The notes beneath the pieces were generated by a model that saw only the letters and a program-made list of their open reading frames with translations, searched no databases and was not told the origin of the DNA. A stretch of DNA of 64,000 nucleotides, from assembly GCF_038725785.1 (NCBI RefSeq), contig NZ_CP109796.1, forward strand, positions 7,502,501 through 7,566,500, read 5' to 3'. This document shows positions 59,101 through 64,000 of the stretch, piece by piece. The stretch comes from Termitidicoccus mucosus. GTDB lineage: Bacteria > Verrucomicrobiota > Verrucomicrobiia > Opitutales > Opitutaceae. Made by a program: the position numbers and the translations under genes. Position 1 is the first letter of the stretch; the number at the start of each line of letters is the position of its first letter.

Positions 59101-62100
59101 GGACGCCTCCCCGCTCAAACTCACGACCACCTATACCCACGACGCCTTTGGCAACACGATCTCGGCGACCACCACCGGCACGGGCCTCGGCTCCGGTCGC
59201 ACCGCCGCCACGACTTACGATGACATCGGGCGCTTCCCGCTGGGCACCAGCAACGCCCTTGGGCAAACGGAAACCTACGAATATGACTCCGCCCTCGGCG
59301 TCCGCCTTTCCACCACCGGTCCCAACGGACTGACCACATCGTGGGAATATGACGGCTTTGCCCGCCCCGTGCGCGAGCTGCGCGCCGACGGCACGCAGAG
59401 CGTCACCCGCCACCGCTGGGCCGGCTCCGGCGCGCCGACGGGAGCCTTGTATTATATGGAAACCGAGTCCACCGGCTCCGCCCCCGCCGTCACCTTTTAT
59501 GACAAGATGGGCCGCGCCATTGCCACGTGGGGCATCAACCCCGGCGGCACCGACGGCCTCGCCCGCATCGTCACCACCGAGACGCTTTACGACGGCATGG
59601 GCCGCGCCTTCAAAACCTCGCTTCCGTATTACCTCAACACCCCCGCCCCCGGCTGGACGGAAACGCTCCTCCACGACCTCCTGAACCGCCCGCTGGAAAT
59701 TTCCACGCCCGACGACGAGGCCCCGGGAGGCACGGTGCTCAGCTCCATCGAATACGACGGCCTCACCACCCGCACCATCAATCCGCTCGGCCAGGTCGAG
59801 GAGGTCGCCAAAAACACCCAAGGGCAGGTCATCCGTCGCGTAAACAACGCCGCCGGCACCGGCGTCAACAAAGGCGAAATCCACTACTATTACGACGCCT
59901 ACGGCAGTCTCCTCAAAACCTCCGTTTATCGCGAGGACGGCTCCACCGTGGACACCACCTTCGCGTATGACAATCGCGGGCGCAAAACCGGCATGACCTC
60001 GCCCGACATGGGCACATGGACTTACGCCTACAACGCCCTCGGCGAACTCGTTTCGCAGACCGACGCCAAGGGCCAGACCACGACCATGACCTACGACCCT
60101 CTCGGGCGGCTCGCCACACGCACCGACAAAAACTCCTCCGGTGTGGTCAAATGCACCACCACGTGGACGTATGACAATGATACCACCGAGCCCGGCACCG
60201 GCGACGCCAAAAGCCGGGGCAGGCTCCTGTCTGTTCTCGTGCAGACGCCCGGCCAGCCGGGTTATCAGGAAACCTTCCTTTACGACCATCTCGGACGGCA
60301 GTCGCGCCTCACGCGCCGCATTGATGATATAGATTACGCCGTCAATCAGGAATACGATTCATGCGGACGTCCTTCCGTGACCGTCTATCCCGGCGGTTTC
60401 CGCGTGAGGAATGTATATAATGACCTCGGCTTCCTCAAGGAAGTGCGGGCCGATGGCGGCGTCATGCCGTCGGGCTGGCTTAACGACGTGCGCCCCAATC
60501 ACCGCTTCTGGCAGGCCGATGCCTATACCGTCACCGGGGCGCTGAAAAGCAGTTCGCTGGGCAACGGTCTGGCCAGCCACCGCGTGATCAGCTCCGTGAC
60601 CGGACGCGTCCGCGAAGTTTTCTCCGGTGCCGGGACAGGCCGTCACGCGCAATATCACACCTATAATTACGACGCCCTCGGCCAAGTCGTGAACCGCACC
60701 GACTACGCCTTGGGCCGCGAGGAAACCTTCGCCTACGACGGCCTGAACCGGCTGACGCAATGGCAGTTGCAGGGAGCGGGTGGCACGGGCGTCCCGCCCG
60801 TGGTTCCGAAAGCCGTCGCCATTTCCTACAACGCCATCGGCAACATCACCCAAAAATCCGACTACGGCGTGTATTCCTATACCGGCGTCAACGCCGGCCC
60901 CCACGCCGTCACCTCGGTCTATGACGCCGCCGAAAACCTCACGCGCAACTACGCCTACGACGGCAACGGCAACATGACCACCGGCGCGGGCCGCGAATTG
61001 GCATGGACGGTGTTCAACCAAGTCGAAACCATCACGCAAGGCGCGACGAGCACCAGCTTCCGCTTCGGCGCGGGCCGCGAGCGCATCGTGCAGGAGCACA
61101 GCGACGGCACCAAGACCATCTACATAGGCGACCTCTACGAGCTGGTGATCAACGCCGCCGCCAGCTTCACCGAGGAAAAATATCATGTCTGGTCGCCGCT
61201 GGGCAAGGTCGCCACCCGTACCATGCGCAGCGATTCCCTCATCGAGACGCGCTACCACCACCTCGACGGCCTCGGCTCCATCGTGGCCGTCACCGACGAA
61301 TGGGGCCGCGTCGAAAAACGCTTCGCCTTCGACCCGTGGGGCAAACGCGAGGCGCTGGTTGACACCCACACTGGGCAGGGTGGCAAGGTCACGCGCGGCT
61401 TCACCGGCCACGAGCATTTGGACGACTTCGGCCTCATCCACATGAACGGGCGCGTCTTCGACCCCGCGCTGGGCCGCTTCCTGTCGGCGGACCCCTTCGT
61501 GGGCGACGAGGGCGCGTCGCAGGCGTATAACCGGTATAGTTATGTGGACAACAATCCGCTCAACGCGACCGACCCGAGCGGGTATTTGAGTTTTGACGAC
61601 GTCTTCCGGGTGGTGGTGGTGGCGATAATCGTGATCGCTGTCGCTTACTCGGCAGGCGTGGCGGCGGGCGGACTGAATACATTCTGGGGGGCCACGGCTG
61701 CGGGTGCCGCCGGCGGCTTCACGGGGGGATTCGTGGGCACGCTGGCCTATGGCGGCAACCTCAACGACGCTTTCAAGGCGGGACTCATAGGCGGAGCCAT
61801 AGGGGCGGTGACCGCCGGACTCACCCATGGCATTGGCACGGCGTTTAATGATGCCTCTGGGATATGGGCGAATGATTACGTGAATTGGACAGGACGCACA
61901 CTGGCCCACGCGACCGTGGGCGGTCTGGCGTCGGAGGCTCAGGGCGGGGAGTTCCGGCACGGGTTCTACTCGTCAGCCTTCTCAAACGGCATCATGCACC
62001 TGGGCGGGCCGCAAAGCGGGCCGCTGGCCGGGACGGGAGGAGTAATGGGCTTCATGGGCGGAACCGAGGGCGGCTGGTATGTCGCCGCAAGGACCGCGAC

Positions 62101-62716
62101 CGCCGCCATTATCGGCGGCACCGCCGCCGAACTGACCGGAGGAAAATTCGTCAACGGCGCGGCCACCAGCGCCATGCAGCATTTGTTTAATGCGGAACAT
62201 TCGCGTCCCGAGGACAAGCGTGATGAGAAGGTTAGTTTGGCGTTTTATGATAATAAGGACCCGGGAAATCCAGTGGAAAGGCTGGCTGGTCATGAGGATT
62301 TTGAAGCAGCCGCTAACCAACGGAGTTCCAAGGCAATCCGTGTCAATAGGGAAGGTGATATAAAAGCCTATTTCAAGGCGAATCCCGGACAGGTGGACAG
62401 CATCGGATTTTTTGGGCATGGCAACAAGGATGGAATATACATAAATGGGAAAGCGGTGTCCTCAAGCACCATAAGACTGATGATAAAGCACCTGACGCCA
62501 TCCGGTAGCCTTTACATGTTCTCTTGCTATGTCGGCGATTACCAATATATGAATAGATTCGCAAGGTATTTGAGTGCGGATCAATCAATATGGGCGCACA
62601 AGGACAGGGTAAACTATGGAATGCAATACACAAATAACGGAGTCGTTCATACCGGAAACATAAGCACCTATGGCGAAAATCAAACGCTTTGGATGTATAA
62701 ATATACAAAAAAATGA
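53138..62716 (+). CDS. Giant secreted SpvB/TcdB/RHS polymorphic toxin with caspase-like C-terminus
   Basis: A 3192-residue protein. Residues 1-27 are a signal peptide (ending FFIQPATRA). Residues 28-113 are extremely rich in Trp, Tyr, Glu, Asp and Cys. Fibronectin type III-like domains lie at about 230-316, 325-412 and 823-908; three 80-residue repeats ending TEWTHSF-like lie at 583-822; a calcium-type motif DPDNDGLTNIAEYNLSTNP follows. From about 988 come a SpvB-like domain (AGIAGFGWSIGGLSAISRG), FG-GAP/VCBS repeats (DLNGDGRADCLQ), a TcdB-like part (GLGVTVSVAYAPL) and many YD repeats. The RHS core ends LGRFLSADPFVGDEGASQAY (about 2778). The last 375 residues are glycine-rich, hydrophobic, then a separate domain with GFFGHGNKDGIYINGK (His3094) and LYMFSCYVGDY (Cys3130). 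The spacing suits a caspase-like (clan CD, DUF4347-like) protease. The stop overlaps the next gene. Confidence 0.9.
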   Translation: MKLQKSIRNLFIILVMVFFIQPATRAGYVTRCQTDYEEYCWTETDSYLISYYECWTEYEWVDDGESGYYTYFEFCEWVEEWVDEEREVCEWIESDYCWEEWVDEPHTVTINPNSAVTLTLGQSRTYSSEAAAGSYEAENRTLTAHSIDWKAPGGQWVSASTGIATPGSSNLGALTSGVARGISLSGATQSSHSITLTPTQAGAYTVRFTAQDNIGNTWHSSSHDLVVVSPPPATPANPVISNTTATSTTLTWEGSADSGITYEIERSSDGIAFVKIAEVTGSLSFADSGLTPGVTYYYRILARNSTGVSSYTSTFQTTAAPDSTPPTAPANLTASGITSNSATITWTASSDNAGIADYLIFLDGEVINSTNSTSYALTGLAPSTAYAIAVRARDVAGNVSGPSNMLTVITSSTGFTLTARQFNVNYNTPNYAGVIAQLMNYSNNVDGMYIKATDPSFYEDGSINLSSQPLVIQRATKDEAIRDFLMSVWGGLLTYEGIVDGDHGTITKTQQLEQLRGWIRNSISVSEDGWLESIALAFTLDYDDPSYWDYDDDGNGSYVELPLSIVGLTGYAIELSGSEMLMPTAPQFVDPDYDPSNGPEHEYECYVVIPHVEGVTYYIDGGEGVPGEDQYYSLGDTVTVTVVAEEGYHFPNNAVTTWTHTFGSSSPYFIVPVAPVFVDPGYGGDEAFVNISHSENVTYRINGMSVGGGEYGYFVGNTVTVTIEPATGYFFAKDAVTEWTHSFGHRVVPAAPMFIHPESNDDDPIVDIPGTEGVIYRINGNEASEGENHVSDADYVIVTAEPAPGCYFPSGTTTEWTHLFVAITRPTGLIAGGEAVDSFTLSWTPAMSKHGTITGYEVCRDGVSIGTTSDTQLRVTGLAPGIAYLFEVRASDSAGNSSDWSTPFSFTTGQTLVGSGTTLPGAWAAQYGLSPSDVFGDPDNDGLTNIAEYNLSTNPTSYDAGTSTLGNTVPAGWPSPATGGTHAVGTTAGEFSVDKNGAATYTIPIAVTPGTAGVEPKVTLNYSSQAGAGIAGFGWSIGGLSAISRGPQTKMVDGQNRAMAFTGADRFYLDGQRLVVIGDNAYGAEGAEYRTEIESFTRVVSYGASGNSPGWFRAWTKGGLIIEFGHTDESRFRPQNQMAPLSWAVNKVSDTAGNYMTFHYSVDAVSGQQVLDEIRYTGHDGDGTPSSPSLQPYASLEFVYENRPDTSFGYIHGAKISSLKRLQKIRSLYGETEVRAYTLTYTQRPYSNRSLLASITESGTGGAAYLPLTFAYSDPPGGFDVPGSAFHPPPVIAGIDGQGRLADQGVVFIDLNGDGRADCLQKLGLSGTAANMAWLNTTAGWVEAIGANGQHDYRLPDPVTLSTNDKSNTRTGVRLADYNNDGLVDAMYCPTDLGGTGLGGDVYLNTGTGFVFSNRFSLPAQPPPPTLEPGQVVQYFWREELETLDLDGDGRTDVSGFHSDFVLVKNGGSVTRQLANDTWLNTGGGSEAVRGSAWTHAPEHEIPTDRYHPGTRFVDLNGDGMTDILQSAGLAVHAYIKTSTGWNDDAAYHLPVLLYNYGTRPAPPGVDGEVGDLNGDGLPDVIARNSGDGANNQNAVYINTGTGWTPGPASLHAPDGIAIYHNNEPRGSAILDINNDGIPDFVHRYGDGTDFTTRLGTGAGWSSNASGYQIPRMLATGTLGNPGNEFIDLNADGAADLVWAWKNIIISKGAYINRRVNPDRLTAVTSGLGVTVSVAYAPLTEPAPVGGEPVYEKGAGATTPVADAIGPLHVVKTVSHDDGAGGTYGIGYRYGGLRSHLDRGSLGFAWMQATDTRTGIRTVTHFNQEWPCIGLPTDIITQTEDDVVLSQTATDYAYLSLNGGKTVFPHISQTIQNTRELNGALTSETVTTYTYNIYGNATAVEIDTSGGGAVFTKTTTSTYADDDDWIPPAPSQTSLNCWMLGRLLSSTVTTTAPAPDGGTPVTQTRTSDFEYDSVTGLLTAEIIEPGAPDASPLKLTTTYTHDAFGNTISATTTGTGLGSGRTAATTYDDIGRFPLGTSNALGQTETYEYDSALGVRLSTTGPNGLTTSWEYDGFARPVRELRADGTQSVTRHRWAGSGAPTGALYYMETESTGSAPAVTFYDKMGRAIATWGINPGGTDGLARIVTTETLYDGMGRAFKTSLPYYLNTPAPGWTETLLHDLLNRPLEISTPDDEAPGGTVLSSIEYDGLTTRTINPLGQVEEVAKNTQGQVIRRVNNAAGTGVNKGEIHYYYDAYGSLLKTSVYREDGSTVDTTFAYDNRGRKTGMTSPDMGTWTYAYNALGELVSQTDAKGQTTTMTYDPLGRLATRTDKNSSGVVKCTTTWTYDNDTTEPGTGDAKSRGRLLSVLVQTPGQPGYQETFLYDHLGRQSRLTRRIDDIDYAVNQEYDSCGRPSVTVYPGGFRVRNVYNDLGFLKEVRADGGVMPSGWLNDVRPNHRFWQADAYTVTGALKSSSLGNGLASHRVISSVTGRVREVFSGAGTGRHAQYHTYNYDALGQVVNRTDYALGREETFAYDGLNRLTQWQLQGAGGTGVPPVVPKAVAISYNAIGNITQKSDYGVYSYTGVNAGPHAVTSVYDAAENLTRNYAYDGNGNMTTGAGRELAWTVFNQVETITQGATSTSFRFGAGRERIVQEHSDGTKTIYIGDLYELVINAAASFTEEKYHVWSPLGKVATRTMRSDSLIETRYHHLDGLGSIVAVTDEWGRVEKRFAFDPWGKREALVDTHTGQGGKVTRGFTGHEHLDDFGLIHMNGRVFDPALGRFLSADPFVGDEGASQAYNRYSYVDNNPLNATDPSGYLSFDDVFRVVVVAIIVIAVAYSAGVAAGGLNTFWGATAAGAAGGFTGGFVGTLAYGGNLNDAFKAGLIGGAIGAVTAGLTHGIGTAFNDASGIWANDYVNWTGRTLAHATVGGLASEAQGGEFRHGFYSSAFSNGIMHLGGPQSGPLAGTGGVMGFMGGTEGGWYVAARTATAAIIGGTAAELTGGKFVNGAATSAMQHLFNAEHSRPEDKRDEKVSLAFYDNKDPGNPVERLAGHEDFEAAANQRSSKAIRVNREGDIKAYFKANPGQVDSIGFFGHGNKDGIYINGKAVSSSTIRLMIKHLTPSGSLYMFSCYVGDYQYMNRFARYLSADQSIWAHKDRVNYGMQYTNNGVVHTGNISTYGENQTLWMYKYTKK
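60784..60802. repeat. Palindrome of the 11405-type inside the RHS reading frame
   Basis: The 19-mer CACGGGCGTCCCGCCCGTG is identical to the hairpin at 11405-11423. Here it lies in frame, between two YD repeats, and encodes the stretch GTGVPPVV (about residues 2549-2556). It probably inserted with its flanks as a small in-frame element. Confidence 0.8.
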
Positions 62717-63285
62717 AAATACTAAAAATTATAATTTTTATGATGATTGCACTTCATGCCATCAAAGCCGGCGGGGGCTCGAACGCGAGGGTCCAAGCCA
62801 GCGCGCAAGCGGGGATACTGACCATCATTGAAAATGATGACGGGGAAACAGGGAAATATCATCTATTTTTTCGACTGTATATAATAAATACAGGAAAAAT
62901 GAAAATAATGATCCCCACGGCAGGATTTCGCAAGGGCGGCGAAGGCGGCAGAGATTATTATACAAGCATTTTGAGATGGGATTTCTACCATACGCGCGAA
63001 GGCTCAACGATCATCCCTCCTGTCTCATCCCTAGGCATTGCAGAGCTGCTCCCAGGAGAATCCGCATTGATTTCATGGGAGGCTGATACTTATTGGAAGC
63101 CCCCTATGGAGAAAATATCTGTCAAGTTGGAAGTAGATGCTGACTTCCGTTCCAGATTCAACCTCGCGTTGACCGACTTGATGGTCGAAAATATTGAAAC
63201 TGGCTTCATAAAGGATGTTAAAGTTGTAAGTGAACCGCAGAAACCCCCGCAAGAGGCACCGCAAGAGGCAAACAAAAGGGGCTAG
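62713..63285 (+). CDS. Exported protein, candidate immunity protein of the RHS toxin
   Basis: A 190-residue protein with a signal peptide (MKILKIIIFMMIALHAIKA). The mature chain is beta-rich: GKYHLFFRLYIINTGKMKIM and SSLGIAELLPGESALISWEA. It ends in a Pro/Glu/Gln-rich tail (EPQKPPQEAPQEANKRG). No family is recognised. Its ATG overlaps the RHS stop (ATGA, 62713-62716), so it is made from the same message in step with the toxin. A small unique gene directly after an RHS toxin tip is normally its immunity gene; the export signal would put it in the periplasm. The C-terminal four codons and the stop lie within the left arm of the inverted repeat at 63274. The immunity role is inferred from position. 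Confidence 0.7.
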   Translation: MKILKIIIFMMIALHAIKAGGGSNARVQASAQAGILTIIENDDGETGKYHLFFRLYIINTGKMKIMIPTAGFRKGGEGGRDYYTSILRWDFYHTREGSTIIPPVSSLGIAELLPGESALISWEADTYWKPPMEKISVKLEVDADFRSRFNLALTDLMVENIETGFIKDVKVVSEPQKPPQEAPQEANKRG

Positions 63286-63434
63286 GGGGATTATTGTTGA
63301 TTTCTTCTATCTCGACCAGAAAAGCCCTATGCCAATCAGCCCAATCCAGCATCCTTTCAATTTTCCGCCATCTATCCGCGATTTCAGGCCTATGAAAGAA
63401 ACGAAAATCAACAATAATCCCCCTAGCCCCTTTT
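63274..63434. repeat. 30-bp perfect inverted repeat (MITE-like or terminator)
   Basis: Positions 63274-63303 and 63405-63434 are perfect inverted copies (outer end AAAAGGGGCTAGGGGGATTA) with a 101-nt loop. The left arm forms the end of the candidate immunity gene. The right arm is followed by an uninterrupted T-run (8 T from 63431), so the RNA stem plus U-run also has the shape of a factor-independent terminator for the RHS operon. The loop reads partly open on both strands, as in small non-autonomous transposable elements. Confidence 0.85.
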
Positions 63435-63501
63435 TTTTGGGGGTTAACCACACGCGCCCCTCCCCTTACGGTTTTCTCCGCAACCACAAACCCGTCCTGT
63501 C

Positions 63502-64000
63502 ATGAAAACACACCTGTCCAAACTGGCCCTGTTGTCCATCGGTCTGCTCTCCGCCGGCGTAATGCTGTCCGCGCAAACCGCCGGCTTCGTCAAAAAAACC
63601 AGCTACGGCATGACCGTCGGCGCGAACGTCGCGCGGCTGACCATCGAAGGGATGCCCTCCGGCACCTTGGCCAAATCCAAGAGCGGTTTCCAGTTTGGAG
63701 CCTTCGCCGACTGCGCCTTCCATCAAAACTGGTCGCTGATTCCCGAGCTGCGTTACATCCAGAAGGGCGGGAAATATGAATCCGGCGGACTCATCGCCGA
63801 ATTCGAACTGGACTATGTGGAGGCTCCCGTGAACGTGGCTTTCAAAATCGACATGGGCGACGGCGGCAGGGCGCTGCTTTTCGGCGGCGTGTATCTGGCC
63901 GGCAAAGTGGCTGACAAGGCCGAGATCGGGGGACAACGCGAGGGCATAGATGACGTCAAAACCCTCGACTACGGCCTGAATCTTGGCGCGGGCTACCAAT
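63502..64000 (+). CDS. Outer-membrane beta-barrel protein (partial, N-terminal part)
   Basis: Only the first 166 codons are in the window. A signal peptide (HLSKLALLSIGLLSAGVMLS, cleaved near AQT) precedes a barrel-type chain with the pattern of alternating hydrophobic and polar residues: TSYGMTVGANVARLTIEG, then WSLIPELRYIQKGGKYESGG and LDYVEAPVNVAFKIDMGDGG. This looks like a PorT/OmpW-like small barrel of the outer-membrane-beta-barrel family. A role as surface protein is likely; nothing more specific can be said. It starts 67 bp behind the right arm of the inverted repeat and is probably a separate transcription unit. Confidence 0.75.
   Translation, partial: MKTHLSKLALLSIGLLSAGVMLSAQTAGFVKKTSYGMTVGANVARLTIEGMPSGTLAKSKSGFQFGAFADCAFHQNWSLIPELRYIQKGGKYESGGLIAEFELDYVEAPVNVAFKIDMGDGGRALLFGGVYLAGKVADKAEIGGQREGIDDVKTLDYGLNLGAGYQ

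Noticed and set aside
58766..60289. A minus-strand frame of about 500 codons within the RHS gene
   Set aside because: Gly/Val/Ala/Arg-rich shadow of the YD repeats with no start signal or motif.
59040..61300. Possible CRISPR-like or tandem DNA repeats in the RHS gene
   Set aside because: The periodicity is at the protein level (YD repeats) with divergent DNA; spacing is irregular and there are no identical repeats with unique spacers.

Overview
The window looks like chromosome of a high-GC, Gram-negative (diderm) bacterium, most likely a verrucomicrobium of the Opitutaceae type. This is an inference from gene content: TamA/TamB, LptF/G-type permease, Mpl, OpcA next to Zwf, a DUF6599 protein and a giant RHS protein. 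Many long inverted-repeat elements lie between and inside genes. No rRNA or tRNA gene and no CRISPR array was seen.

Layout. 1-2655 (minus): nuoB-nuoC-nuoD of respiratory complex I (nuoD runs off the left edge; no nuoA upstream) and an Rnk/GreA-C-like transcription factor. 3254-5483 (plus): a sialidase-like BNR protein and a decayed sialate O-acetylesterase. 5520-8972 (minus): opcA and zwf (pentose phosphate pathway) and nadD. 9139-13047 (plus): Tat-exported ferredoxin-type aldo/keto reductase, DUF6599 protein, MFS transporter. 13268-20415 (minus): RluA/RluD pseudouridine synthase and a translationally coupled tamB-tamA pair. 20700-27346 (plus): an envelope polysaccharide block (GT9 glycosyltransferase, TMTC-like TPR membrane protein, YfhO-methyltransferase fusion). 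27516-36469: LptF/G permease, two TIM-barrel amidohydrolases, then tmk, a PfkB kinase, thrS and mpl on the minus strand.

36883-48677 is a mobilization module of an integrative or plasmid-derived element. It has an excisionase-like HTH, a frameshifted DNA methylase/helicase (DarB-like), small linked genes and a MobF relaxase on the minus strand. Divergent from these, across a 290-bp probable oriT/control region with three copies of an 11-mer and two small hairpins, are four tightly coupled genes: TraK-, TraL- and TraM-like proteins by size and order, and a VirD4/TraG coupling protein. No integrase and no type IV secretion genes are present here.

48678-53137 is a debris zone of visibly lower GC: a truncated AraC-family C-terminus, an O-antigen-ligase-like gene that seems to lack its N-terminal half and carries YD-like sequence at its C-terminus, an IS4-type transposase tail, and a DUF1573 protein. 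53138-62716 encodes a 3192-residue secreted SpvB/TcdB/RHS protein. It ends in a variable domain with a caspase-like His/Cys pair and is coupled by an ATGA overlap to a 190-residue exported protein that is a candidate immunity protein. This toxin/immunity pair is the most interesting system in the window. A 30-bp perfect inverted repeat and a partial outer-membrane beta-barrel gene close the window.
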